NCBI GenBank assembly: GCA_965232455.1
Contig: OZ246981.1
Location: forward strand, 4,650,001-4,714,000
Direction of reading: 5' to 3'
Length of the DNA stretch: 64,000 nucleotides
Origin: JBFGFX01 sp965232455
Lineage (GTDB): Bacteria > Pseudomonadota > Gammaproteobacteria > Steroidobacterales > Woeseiaceae
The position numbers were made by a program, and so were the translations under genes. Each line of letters starts with the position of its first letter. Position 1 is the first letter of the stretch. The notes under the pieces are model-generated. The model had not been told where the DNA came from. It worked only from the letters and a program-made list of their open reading frames with translations, and did not search any database. Below are positions 25,305 through 33,335 of this stretch, piece by piece.

Positions 25305-25526
25305 CGCGTTCCCGATTCACGGGCGGATAGGTCTTACCTTTCCGCGACGCGCATGTCGTGAGTCGGTGCTGAAACGAACACGGACGGCGCACGAACAAAA
25401 ACCCGGCCTTGTGGACTCGCGGTAAGGCGATGGCGTCGCCATCCCGGGGCACACCGCCGTGCACACTGCGGCCGAAACATTTCGCTCGGGCAGCGAAACC
25501 ACTGGGGCTACAACTTGGCCCGCCTT
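25305..25526 (+). other. Non-coding stretch with hairpins, candidate small RNA body
   Basis: No gene is visible. Several short hairpins precede the strong terminator at 25527: GGCGA-TGGCG-TCGCC (25426-25440), TTCGCT-CGGGC-AGCGAA (25482-25498) and a GGGC/GCCC pair near 25505-25522. Such serial hairpins ending in a terminator resemble a small RNA or a riboswitch-like leader; I do not recognise a known class. Confidence 0.35.
25370..25402 (+). promoter_or_regulatory. Degenerate copy of the triple 11-bp operator
   Basis: TGAAACGAACA, CGGACGGCGCA and CGAACAAAAAC keep the 11-base period, but the TTATAAC block and a -10 at the right distance are missing. It may be a decayed site once belonging to the beta/gamma-crystallin gene downstream, or a weak promoter for the structured region that follows. 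Confidence 0.35.
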
Positions 25527-25561
25527 GCGGGCACCGAGCAGTCGGTGCCCGCTTTTTTTTT
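25527..25561 (+). terminator. Rho-independent terminator
   Basis: A perfect 11-bp stem, GCGGGCACCGA (25527-25537) with TCGGTGCCCGC (25542-25552), closes a four-base loop and is followed by nine T residues. It is the clearest intrinsic terminator in the window. It ends transcription 54 bases before the crystallin fragment at 25616, which therefore has no visible promoter. Confidence 0.92.
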
Positions 25562-25615
25562 GGCTTAGCTTCGTTTCTGACGCCAAGCTTACGCCGAGAC
25601 TAAGAGGATACCGAG

Positions 25616-26014
25616 ATGCGTCACATCCGATCGGGATTTGCCGAGGACTGGGAATGCATCAAGGAAACGCCGGCGAATTTCACGTTGGAGGGCTCCGCAA
25701 TCTCCGGCTGCGCGCCCGCGCCCGAGATCGTCATCTACGGCTCGCCGGACCGGAGCGGCGAGTCTTACACGCTCAGGAATTTCACGATGCAGGATATGAC
25801 GCACTTCATCCAGAGAACCGGCGATATGAACGACTGGGTTCGCGCAGTCGAAATACGCAGCGGCATCTGGCGGCTCTATGAGCACGTCGGCCTTGCGGGC
25901 AGCAGCCTGTCCACCGCCCCGGGACACGTCGGCGCGACACTCGAGCTCGACAAGCTTTGGAACGGGCAGTGGGACAGGCGGATTTCTTCGATCCGGCCGG
26001 TGCGCTGCCGGTGA
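25616..26014 (+). CDS. Beta/gamma-crystallin domain protein, N-terminally truncated
   Basis: A 132-residue frame matching the C-terminal half of the secreted protein at 52157: EIVIYGSPDRSGESYTLRNF aligns with ELTLYGDPNKGGDAYTLQNF, and the C-termini (WDRRISSIRPV / WDRRISSIKPV) agree. These are the Greek-key motifs of a beta/gamma-crystallin domain, which in bacteria often binds calcium. The signal peptide and first half of the full-length paralog are absent, and a terminator lies just upstream. GAGG stands before ATG 25616, so expression is possible, but it looks like a gene remnant. A second start or transfer from a larger gene cannot be excluded. Confidence 0.6.
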   Translation: MRHIRSGFAEDWECIKETPANFTLEGSAISGCAPAPEIVIYGSPDRSGESYTLRNFTMQDMTHFIQRTGDMNDWVRAVEIRSGIWRLYEHVGLAGSSLSTAPGHVGATLELDKLWNGQWDRRISSIRPVRCR

Positions 26015-26138
26015 ACGGCGGCGATGCCGGTTGCCCTCGCCGCGGGCTGACTCACCGTGCGGACGAATGGCTGCCCGATCTTCCCGCGAATCGTGACGGA
26101 TACGGGCCAAGGTCCCGGACAGTACGCCGCAGCGCGTC

Positions 26139-26209
26139 TGAACCGAAAATAAACAGAGCACGAACAGACAGTTATAACCGTTGAGGCCGCGGGGCTCCGG
26201 ATCTAGCAT
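26139..26209 (+). promoter_or_regulatory. Triple 11-bp operator and promoter of the 26374-27637 operon
   Basis: TGAACCGAAAA, TAAACAGAGCA and CGAACAGACAG in tandem, then TTATAAC; TTGAGG and TAGCAT are 17 bases apart. This and the copies at 16663 and 53102 also share the transcribed leader (CTAGCATgaaTnCCGTCGGGCGCAT in part), so leader as well as promoter has been copied. Confidence 0.8.
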
Positions 26210-26373
26210 GAATTCCGTCGGGCGCATTCGTGCAGTCCGGCCCGGACACAGAAGCAAGGGTGACGATTAGCGAGATTGGTTGGGAAAGGAAACGAAGACG
26301 GGGCGGATAGCCGCCGGTTCACCAACAGCCATCGACGGACGTCACTGAAATGAATACACAGGAGCACTCAGGA

Positions 26374-26673
26374 ATGAAACGCTTGATCAAAAGCGGCGCG
26401 GCCGGTCGCGGGAGACCCGCCATCGGCGTCATCTTCACGGGTCTTGCCGCCGTCGCGGTGATCGCGGGCCAGACGACGACGGCACGACCGTCGCAGGTGG
26501 CCGAAGTGCCGACCGAGCTCGAGCTGTCCTCTGCGCAAGTCGAGCAAATCGTGCGCGACTATCTGAGGCGGGAGCCGCAGCTCATCTACGACGCGATGGT
26601 GGAACTGCGGCACCGTGAGCAAGACGCCTACGAGCAGCTAAAGGCGTCCGCCGAGGAGGCGCACGCCGGTTAG
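26374..26673 (+). CDS. DsbA-like paralog lacking the thioredoxin domain
   Basis: A 99-residue protein: N-terminal membrane anchor or signal (VIFTGLAAVAVIAGQ), then the helical stalk ELSSAQVEQIVRDYLRREPQ and LIYDAMVELRHREQ, nearly the same as in the DsbA-like protein at 16857 (ELSSARVEQIVRDYLMREPQ). It then jumps to a C-terminus (QLKASAEEAHAG) that aligns with the last residues of that protein (QLKALVEEARSG). The whole catalytic domain, about 165 residues with CGYC, is missing in frame. The upstream ACACAGGAG ribosome binding site is shared too, which supports ATG 26374 over 26350. It may act as an oligomerisation partner or dominant modulator of the full enzyme, or be a remnant. Confidence 0.7.
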   Translation: MKRLIKSGAAGRGRPAIGVIFTGLAAVAVIAGQTTTARPSQVAEVPTELELSSAQVEQIVRDYLRREPQLIYDAMVELRHREQDAYEQLKASAEEAHAG

Positions 26674-26882
26674 GCGCGCCGCACGGTCGTGAGCCCGGTT
26701 CGGTTGCCAATCAATTCCACGTTCGGGGGCGGGGTCGCATACGCTCGATTAACCGCCTCTCTCAGAGCGCGCCCGCGCCCCCGAGCTGGATCGCCGGAGC
26801 GCCGTCCTGCTCGCCCCCGAGGACAACAGCGATTCACGGAACGTCTGCGGGGGCTACGTCAGAACTGATTCAGGAGATCGTA

Positions 26883-27128
26883 ATGGGCGATCGCACGATG
26901 AACTACTTCGACTACAACGAATCTCGTGCAAGGATTCGGGCCAACCGAAAACATGGGTTCGACGCGGTGACGCTCCCCGGTAACGATTCCATCGAAGTGG
27001 ATGAACAGTCCTCGGTCACCATCGACGAAATACGGGAACACCTACGAAAAATGCGAGCGTCGAAGCCCAGGGGCCCCGGCCCGCGTCACGCGACGACGGA
27101 CAACCCGCACAGGCATCGAGACGAATGA
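26883..27128 (+). CDS. Small YFxYNExRA protein, member 1 of 2
   Basis: An 81-residue cytoplasmic-looking protein with no signal peptide. Its start, MNYFDYNESRARIRAN, matches MKEYFAYNERRANNRAN of the small gene at 53233 and I know no named family for this motif. A longer C-terminal part (TIDEIREHLRKMRAS, then a Pro/His/Arg-rich tail) is not shared. AGGAGA precedes ATG 26883, and the stop overlaps the start of the cupin gene (ATGA), so the two are translationally coupled. In both places the gene lies in a transcript begun by the same type of promoter and leader. Confidence 0.6.
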   Translation: MGDRTMNYFDYNESRARIRANRKHGFDAVTLPGNDSIEVDEQSSVTIDEIREHLRKMRASKPRGPGPRHATTDNPHRHRDE

Positions 27129-27637
27129 ACAGATCAATCACACTGCTTGTTCTAAGCGCTTTCTTGCTGGTTTTCTGCCACTCCGAGCAGCACACCGAGA
27201 CCAAGGTGATCAGCTTGCTTGAGACGTCCGAAAGTTGGAACGGCGTGGCTCTTCCGGACTATCCCGAGGGGAAGCCCAGGATCACCGTATTACGGGTCGT
27301 CATTCCGCCGAAGACGCAGTTGCCGATGCACAAACACTCGGGGATCAGCGCAGGAGTCGTGTTGAAAGGAGAGCTGGCGATCACTACCGATAGCGGCGAG
27401 ACGCTGCGACTGCAGGCGGGCGATGCAGTTTCGGAAGTCGTAGACACGTGGCACTACGGCACGAACAGCGGCATCGAACCCGCCGAGGTGATCGTCTTCT
27501 ACGCAGGCACCGAAGACGGCCCGATTACCGTTCCTAAAGACAGTAAAGAGAACGGGCCAAAGACACCGGGCGGCTCGTCGTTCGAGGTTGACGGAGCAGG
27601 AGACGAGTTGCCCGCGACGACTGCCCGCCCGTTGTAA
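27125..27637 (+). CDS. Secreted or lipid-anchored single-domain cupin
   Basis: A 170-residue protein: hydrophobic N-terminus (MNRSITLLVLSAFLLVF) followed by Cys18, which could be a lipobox cysteine (LVFC), then one cupin domain. The metal-binding motif 1 is LPMHKHSGISAGVVLKGE (two His and a Glu) and motif 2 includes AGDAVSEVVDTWHYG. The reaction is unknown; small cupins may be dioxygenases, isomerases or simple binding proteins. It is translationally coupled to the small gene upstream and likely co-transcribed with the deleted DsbA paralog. Confidence 0.75.
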   Translation: MNRSITLLVLSAFLLVFCHSEQHTETKVISLLETSESWNGVALPDYPEGKPRITVLRVVIPPKTQLPMHKHSGISAGVVLKGELAITTDSGETLRLQAGDAVSEVVDTWHYGTNSGIEPAEVIVFYAGTEDGPITVPKDSKENGPKTPGGSSFEVDGAGDELPATTARPL

Positions 27638-27679
27638 ACAACGTCCGTCCCGCCGGACTCCCGCAAAGAGCACCAATTC

Positions 27680-27750
27680 TAAATCGGCGGTTAAAGGCAC
27701 GTGAACGGACCGTTACATGTGGTGCCCGGCAAGCAGGCATGTGTTTCAAT
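27680..27750 (+). promoter_or_regulatory. Triple 11-bp operator and promoter for the AurF-like gene
   Basis: TAAATCGGCGG, TTAAAGGCACG and TGAACGGACCG, then TTACATG and, after 25 bases, TTCAAT (27745-27750). Transcription would begin near 27757, which rules out the first in-frame ATG at 27739 as the start codon. Confidence 0.72.
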
Positions 27751-27855
27751 TCATTTGTACAGACGCGCACCGGCCGTAATCTGACCGCCACGACAAATGC
27801 GCCCGTTCATGGCCTTGCCCAATGGACGAGGAAATCTCGCATCGGACGCGTCCCA

Positions 27856-28851
27856 ATGACAGCAAAAACTACCCGAGCGCCAGCGGCTCGGCGAGTGATG
27901 GCAATGTGGGAATACTACGTAAGTAACTGGCAGCGCCGAGCCATGATTCGGCACCAACAGCCGTTCAGTTTGGATGCCTATCCTGACCAACAGGATCGCT
28001 TCCATTGTCCGCGCGTGAAACTTCCGATCTGCATGCACCCTCTGGTGATGGCCCGTGGCGTGGAAACGACTCGTGTCCTGCTGTTGCAGGCCTGCTATCG
28101 GTTTATGGACGAGATCGCGAGCATCGAGGAGAACGTCGTGATCGACGTCAATACGAAGATCCTCAATCGCAGTTACTTGACGGATCTGGACGATTCTTAC
28201 TGCCAGGTGCTTCGCTCCATCAACATCGATGAATATTTCCACAGCATGATGAGCTCGAGCTATCGCGATCAGTTGCGGGCGCGAACGGGATGCGAACCCA
28301 TCAGATTCAGGGCGCCGAGCACGCGCGCTGAAATGATCCGGCGAAGCCGATGGATAGAAAACTCCAGGGTGCGGGAGCTGTTCGAGGTCAGCGTTCTTTG
28401 TCTGATCGAAAACACCGTCGTAGACTCGTTGCTCGACTGCACGAAAGACGAGCGTTGCCACGATGCATTCATGGAGTTCGTCAGACGCCGTCTTCAGGAC
28501 GAAGCCTTTCACGGCCGGTTTTATCGTGAGTTGTTGAAGACGGCGTATGAGTGCATCGATATTGATATACAGGAGTCGGTTGCGCGAATAGTGCCCGAAT
28601 TCATCAGAAATTCCTTGCACGCCCATGAAGCACAACGCAGCTATGCACGCATGTTGCTCGAGTACTGCGGATTTTCGGGCGAGCAATTGGAAACCATCGT
28701 CTCGGAAACCTATCCGGAGACGAGTGACGGCAATCTCTTCTCGATGCTCAACATCGATGCCGCCCGCAATCTCGAGCTGCTCGCCCGGATACCGGTGTAT
28801 CAGCGCGACGACATCAAGAAGTGCTTCGAGCAGCATGGACTCGCCTTGTAA
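27856..28851 (+). CDS. AurF/CmlI-like diiron oxygenase (probable)
   Basis: A 331-residue, all-helical soluble protein. HPLVMARGVETTRVLLLQAC and IASIEENVVIDVNTK (Glu near residue 91) with a later LQDEAFHGRFYRELL (DExxH near 214) and a HAHEAQRSYARML segment give the Glu/His spacing of ferritin-like diiron enzymes, most like the p-aminobenzoate N-oxygenase AurF family, which oxidises aryl-amines in antibiotic pathways. I cannot name the substrate. ATG 27856 is the first start after the predicted transcription start; 27898 is possible. It has its own operator-promoter, and Sfp-type, SDR and methyltransferase genes in the same regulon suggest some link with small-molecule chemistry. Confidence 0.6.
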   Translation: MTAKTTRAPAARRVMAMWEYYVSNWQRRAMIRHQQPFSLDAYPDQQDRFHCPRVKLPICMHPLVMARGVETTRVLLLQACYRFMDEIASIEENVVIDVNTKILNRSYLTDLDDSYCQVLRSINIDEYFHSMMSSSYRDQLRARTGCEPIRFRAPSTRAEMIRRSRWIENSRVRELFEVSVLCLIENTVVDSLLDCTKDERCHDAFMEFVRRRLQDEAFHGRFYRELLKTAYECIDIDIQESVARIVPEFIRNSLHAHEAQRSYARMLLEYCGFSGEQLETIVSETYPETSDGNLFSMLNIDAARNLELLARIPVYQRDDIKKCFEQHGLAL

Positions 28852-28908
28852 CGACAACCGGGTCGGACACAACAGCGTGAACGCCGGGGACCGATCGATC
28901 GATGCCGG

Positions 28909-31900
28909 TCAGAACCTGCGGACGGCGCGGACGTTGTAGGCGGAATTCTTCTGCTCGCGGAAGCCGACGAACCCGTTGCCGCCGACGTCCAGGGACCACG
29001 CACGGTTGGTATAAATGCTGTAGCCCGCGGGACAACGGGAGTCACAGCCTTCGTCCCTGTCCTCGGTGGACCCCCAGTAGAAGGACGCCCCCGGGGCGTC
29101 GAAGAATTCGCCGATGTTGTCGGGTGTGCCGTCGTTGTCGTAGTCGGCCGCGTACAGGCCGTCGTACATCGCCCGCAGCGTGTCCGCCGCGGGCAGGAAC
29201 CAGTCGTCGAGCAGGGCACCGGTGGAGGCGTGGATGCTAAGGCTCGCGGCCTGCTGCGCCGCGTAGTAGATCGGCTCCGTATGGAAGTTCGTGTCGATCT
29301 GCGGCCCTTCGGTTTCGCTCATCAGGAAATCCCGGGTATTCTCGTACCCCGTGCCCAGGGCCGTTCGGCCCGATCCGGGTATGGCTTTTCCTCTGGCGGT
29401 GTTTCCGAAGGCGGTGTTGGTCAGATACGGTCCCCAGTAGTGCTGTGAGTCGTAGCTTGCCGGCGCTGCTTCCAGGTAGGTCCAGATCACATTGCCGCCG
29501 GTGTCGGTCCCGTAGGTGCCGTCGTCGATGTAGAAGATCAGGCCGCCGCCAGGGCCGGTGTCGCCGATCTCAAACTTTCGGGTAAACCTCAAGGCGTAGG
29601 TGTCGGCGGAACCCGAGTTGACCTCGACCTTCAGGTAGATGCGCTCGTCGACGGTCGCAACGAAGCGCTGCGCGTTGCCGTCGTAGCCGTCATCGATCGC
29701 CGCGAAGTGCGTGCTCACGAGATCGCCGCGGTAGGCGGTGACGCGGACATCGCCGCTGTAGGTGCCGCCGCCGTCCGCGCTGTCGTCCCAGGCGACCTCG
29801 TACTCGCTGCCGGCGCTTGCGTGGAAGTAGTACCAGTCGGTGTTGTCCGTCGACGCGTTGAGGTCGCCCGCGGTCCAGCGGTCGATCCAGCGGCCGTAAA
29901 GCGTGATGTCGCTGGTGACCGCCGTGTTGAAGTCGTAGGGCGTGGTGAGCCCCGGGTCGCTGTACCAGCCGGCAAAGTCTGCCGCGGCCAGGATCGGCGG
30001 CGCCGGCTCGGCCGCGGCCTCGCCTTCGATGACGCGCTGGCTCCCGACCTGGTCCGATGCGGCATCGCCGTCGTTGTCGTCGAAGCGCATGGTGTAGACG
30101 GAACCTTCGTGAAACTGAGCATAGAGCGCAACGGCATCGGTTACCGGTGTGTTGAAGTCGTAAGGCCTGGTGACGTCCCCGAAGGGGCCCAGGCTCTCGC
30201 CCCAGTGGGTAAACTCGTAACCATCGAGATAGGTGGGGATCACTGCGGGCTCGACAGCGGTACCGCCCTCGCCGATGGTCTGGCCCGGTACAAAAGGCCT
30301 GCCCCTGAAGAACCGCACGATGTGTTGGGTGGTCCGCGATATCCATCCGGCATACAGGGTGGTATCGCGGGTGACGGCGGTGTCGAAGTCGTAGGCGCGT
30401 ATGAGCGTCTCGTCGCTGAACCAGCCTCTGAAGTCGTAGCCCGGCCTGACCGGCAGCGAGGCGGGCGGGGCGGCCGTGTAGCCCGCGCCGACGGTCTGGC
30501 TCGGCACCTGGGTGGTGTCGTCGCCGTCGTTGTCGTCGAAGCGCACCGTGTAGCGCGCGCCGACGGCGGCGGGCGTGGCCGCGAGCACCCGGGCCGACAC
30601 CCAGTTGGCATGGAACGTGACGTCGGTCGTACCGGTAATCGTGTACACGTCGCCGGGCATGTAGCGGGTGCCGCCGAAGCCCGCGTCCGTGAACCAGCCG
30701 TCGAACACGTAACCGTCCCGGAGCGGCACGGTAGCGTCGAGCGTGAACGAGGCGTCGCTCTCGAGGAAGCTGCCGTCGCCGGGCAGGTTGGCCGACTCAC
30801 CGGAGGGATCGGTGTAGGCGATGCCGTGTTTGCGCAGCCACCGGGCGTAGAGCGTCACGTGGGAATCCGGCATGTCCAGGGTGGCCGAACCGTGAGCGTG
30901 ATGGTGATCGCCGTCGCCCTCGGCCGTCGTGTTCCAGCAGTCGAAGTGGTGGTCGTCGCGGTACAGGGAACCGTCATGGGCCAGTACCGTGACCGGCTCA
31001 CCGGCGATATAGGTGTTGCTGTCGGTCGGTACGGTGCCGCCGTCGCTGTCGTTGTGGTGGTAGGTGACGGTGTAGACCGCGGCCCACTGGGCGTAGAGCG
31101 TCGTGTCGCCGGTGATCGTGAAGCTGTCGGAATAGACCGTGCCCTGGCCGTCGGCCTGGCCGTTCCAGCCGGTGAAGCGGTAGTCGGTGACGGTCATGCC
31201 GTTGTCGCCGGCGACGCTGACGGAATCGCCGCTGCCGTAGGGCGCGTCGTCGATCGGCGCCGAGCCGCTGTTCAACGTGGTATTGGCGGGCAGGTTGGCG
31301 TCGTAGGTGACCGAGAGCGCGAACGCCCACTGGGCGTAGAGGGTCACGTCGGCGGTGCCGATGACCAGCGACGCGCCGGGGGCGTGGGTGCCTCCGGTGC
31401 CGTCGGGCAAGGTGTTCCAGCCGGCGAAGATGTAGCCGGTGCGCACCGGTATCTCAGTGCTGATCGGCGCCGCCGTTCCGGGGTAATAGGTGGCGTCGTC
31501 CCGGGGCACGCCGATCGTTTCGTCGGCCACGTTGTCGTGGTAGGTCAGCGAATACACTGGGGCATCGGTCCATTGCGCATGCAGGATGACGTCCGCGGAT
31601 CCCATCGTCAGCGTTCCGCCGGCGGCGTACACCGATCCGCTGCCGTCGCGCGCGGTGTTCCAGCCGATGAAGGCATGACCGGCTCGTTCGGGGACGCTGC
31701 TGCTCAGGGACACGACCGATCCCGCGACATAACCGGTGCTTGCCGACGGCACGCCGATCAGCTCGCCGTCGACGTTGTCCTCATAGAGGACCCGGTAGGT
31801 GACCCCGGTCGTCCACTGTGCGTACAGAGTCAGGTTGGTGGCGCGCATAATCAAGGTACTGCCGGCTGCGTAGCCGGTGCCGGTGCCGTCGGGCAAGGTG

Positions 31901-32643
31901 TTCCAGCCGGCAAAGCTGAAGCCCGTTCGTTCCGGGATGCTGCTGCTGAGCGCCACCACCGATCCCGCGACGTAGCCGGTGCTCGCGGACGGTACGCCGA
32001 TCGGCTCGCCGTCGACGTTGCCCTCGTAGAGGACCCGGTAGGTGGCCCCGGTCGTCCACTGTGCGTACAGGCTCAGGTCCGCGGCGCCCATGGTCAGGGT
32101 GCTGCCGGCTGCGTAGCCGGTGCCGGTGCCGTCCGGCAAGGTGTTCCAGCCGGCGAAGCTGAAGCCGGTTCGTTCCGGGACGCTGCTGCTGAGTGCCACC
32201 ACCGATCCCGCGATGTAGCCGGTGCTTGTCGACGGCACACCGATCAGCTCGCCGTCGACGTTGTCCTCATAGAGGACCCGGTAGGTGACCCCGGTCGTCC
32301 ACTGTGCGTAAACGGTCACGTCGGCGTACGCCATCGTCAGCGTGCCGCCGGCCGCGTAGGCAATGCCGGTGCCGTCGGATGCGGTGTTCCAGCCGGCGAA
32401 GCTGAAGCCGCTTCGTTCGGGGATGCTGCTGCTGAGTTCCACAGCCGATCCCGCGGCATGGCCCGTGCTCGCCGCCGGTACGTCGATGGTTTCGCCGTTG
32501 ACGTTGTCGTCGTAGGTGACGGAATAGGTCGCGCTGTCGTCGCCGCAGCCGGACAGTGCAATCAGTATCAGGCAGATACAGGCAATCCCGTCGAAGCCGC
32601 GACCGCACTGCCGGAACGTTCTAACCAAAGCTGCGCCTCTCAT
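28909..32643 (-). CDS. Listeria-Bacteroides-repeat lipoprotein with DUF1566-like C-terminus (paralog 1 of 2)
   Basis: A 1244-residue lipoprotein (lipobox LSGC after IACICLILIA). Eleven repeats of about 70 residues follow, with the InlB B-repeat/List_Bact_rpt pattern (YxVxYxxN..., FAGWNTxxDGTG, AxxTxYAQW). After them come a PPC-like beta domain (TDNTDWYYFHASAGSEYEVA) and a DUF1566/Lcl-C-type domain (GPGGGLIFYIDDG, DDWFLPAADTLRAMY, FYWGSTED, NVRAVRRF). Such proteins sit on the cell surface and the repeats probably make a stiff stalk. ATG 32643 is chosen over 32658 because GGGAATGT-ATGAG is conserved at the paralog 45138, which then has exactly the same length. An operator-promoter lies at 33032-33101, giving a leader of about 380 bases. 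Confidence 0.88.
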   Translation of the reverse strand: MRGAALVRTFRQCGRGFDGIACICLILIALSGCGDDSATYSVTYDDNVNGETIDVPAASTGHAAGSAVELSSSIPERSGFSFAGWNTASDGTGIAYAAGGTLTMAYADVTVYAQWTTGVTYRVLYEDNVDGELIGVPSTSTGYIAGSVVALSSSVPERTGFSFAGWNTLPDGTGTGYAAGSTLTMGAADLSLYAQWTTGATYRVLYEGNVDGEPIGVPSASTGYVAGSVVALSSSIPERTGFSFAGWNTLPDGTGTGYAAGSTLIMRATNLTLYAQWTTGVTYRVLYEDNVDGELIGVPSASTGYVAGSVVSLSSSVPERAGHAFIGWNTARDGSGSVYAAGGTLTMGSADVILHAQWTDAPVYSLTYHDNVADETIGVPRDDATYYPGTAAPISTEIPVRTGYIFAGWNTLPDGTGGTHAPGASLVIGTADVTLYAQWAFALSVTYDANLPANTTLNSGSAPIDDAPYGSGDSVSVAGDNGMTVTDYRFTGWNGQADGQGTVYSDSFTITGDTTLYAQWAAVYTVTYHHNDSDGGTVPTDSNTYIAGEPVTVLAHDGSLYRDDHHFDCWNTTAEGDGDHHHAHGSATLDMPDSHVTLYARWLRKHGIAYTDPSGESANLPGDGSFLESDASFTLDATVPLRDGYVFDGWFTDAGFGGTRYMPGDVYTITGTTDVTFHANWVSARVLAATPAAVGARYTVRFDDNDGDDTTQVPSQTVGAGYTAAPPASLPVRPGYDFRGWFSDETLIRAYDFDTAVTRDTTLYAGWISRTTQHIVRFFRGRPFVPGQTIGEGGTAVEPAVIPTYLDGYEFTHWGESLGPFGDVTRPYDFNTPVTDAVALYAQFHEGSVYTMRFDDNDGDAASDQVGSQRVIEGEAAAEPAPPILAAADFAGWYSDPGLTTPYDFNTAVTSDITLYGRWIDRWTAGDLNASTDNTDWYYFHASAGSEYEVAWDDSADGGGTYSGDVRVTAYRGDLVSTHFAAIDDGYDGNAQRFVATVDERIYLKVEVNSGSADTYALRFTRKFEIGDTGPGGGLIFYIDDGTYGTDTGGNVIWTYLEAAPASYDSQHYWGPYLTNTAFGNTARGKAIPGSGRTALGTGYENTRDFLMSETEGPQIDTNFHTEPIYYAAQQAASLSIHASTGALLDDWFLPAADTLRAMYDGLYAADYDNDGTPDNIGEFFDAPGASFYWGSTEDRDEGCDSRCPAGYSIYTNRAWSLDVGGNGFVGFREQKNSAYNVRAVRRF

Positions 32644-33031
32644 ACATTCCCGTTGCATTGTTCGTCCATGACGGTGCGCACGAAGGCGCTCCGATCCAAT
32701 GCCGGCCCACGTGACGGTGTTCCAAACGATTCGAGCGGCGGTGTTTCAGCCGACCCTGCCCACCCACCGGTGGCGTACAGTCGAGAACGGTTTGCTCAGG
32801 GTATCGAGGCGCTCAACGGCGTGAACAGCGGCACGAGGGGCGATGGTCATTGCCCAGCCGGGCTGCGCGTTGGTGGACAGGTGAAGTGCTCACCAGCGGA
32901 TTCGACGAAACATCACGAGCCGCTGTCCACGCCGTTAAGAGGCCGAGTGCAATCAGTTTCCGTACGTCTTGGTCTTTCGAGATACCTGCGCCAAAGAAGT
33001 CGTTTGTCCAACGTTGTGTCCGATCCTGTTC
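32644..33031 (-). other. Long leader of the repeat lipoprotein, no gene seen
   Basis: Between the promoter at 33032 and the coding start I see no supported gene. The sequence aligns in blocks with the leader of the paralog (45139-45361), for example around CATTGTTCGTCC and ATTCGACGAAAC, but carries about 160 extra bases, so this part has either grown or lost sequence since the duplication. Confidence 0.5.
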
Positions 33032-33101
33032 ATGTTAGTGAAACCGGCCATCGGGACAACGGATATAACGGTCTGTTCGTGTTCCGTTTATGTTGGTTTA
33101 A
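33032..33101 (-). promoter_or_regulatory. Triple 11-bp operator and promoter for the first repeat lipoprotein
   Basis: Reverse strand: TTAAACCAACA, TAAACGGAACA and CGAACAGACCG, then TTATATC; TTGTCC and TAACAT are 16 bases apart. It is back-to-back with the promoter of the phosphopantetheinyl transferase, the repeats of the two being nearly the same. Confidence 0.8.
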
Positions 33102-33201
33102 GGAAAGGCGCTGGCGATGCGTTATGTGGAATGCGAGCGTTCAGCGGCCAATCGATCGGGCCGCGAGACGAATGCCGTCCGGGCCGGGACCACCCATTTC
33201 C

Positions 33202-33272
33202 TTAAACCAACATAAACGGAACACGAACAAGACGTTATAGGACGTGTACTTCAGCCGGCCTGGTGCTCCAAT
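33202..33272 (+). promoter_or_regulatory. Triple 11-bp operator and promoter for the phosphopantetheinyl transferase
   Basis: TTAAACCAACA, TAAACGGAACA and CGAACAAGACG, then TTATAGG and, after 25 bases, TCCAAT (33267-33272). The first 26 bases match the opposing site, which lies 100 bases away on the other strand. Confidence 0.78.
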
Positions 33273-33335
33273 CGAAGACGGTGGAGAGCACTCCACGGGC
33301 CGACTGCAACTGAACTCGAGGTGGAAATCAGGAAG

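Noticed and set aside
26139..26209. Reading TTATAAC as the -10 element of the promoters
   Set aside because: It was my first thought, but TTGAGG-17-TAGCAT and equivalents follow at a constant distance in most copies, including some where TTATAAC is degraded. I now take TTATAAC as part of the operator or -35 region.
26210..26273. A 20-codon mini-ORF (MNSVGRIRAVRPG...) in the leader after the operator at 26139
   Set aside because: A similar ATG occurs after the operator at 53102, but a one-base indel puts the two in different frames and neither has a ribosome binding site, so it is probably not translated.
27739..27855. An upstream ATG for the AurF-like gene
   Set aside because: It lies before the -10 hexamer at 27745-27750 and so cannot be in the transcript predicted from the operator.
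29707..33240. A very long plus-strand open frame (over 1100 codons)
   Set aside because: It is antisense to the repeat lipoprotein, has Arg/Gly/Val-rich low-complexity translation, no ribosome binding site, and owes its openness to the repeat and codon pattern of the gene on the other strand.
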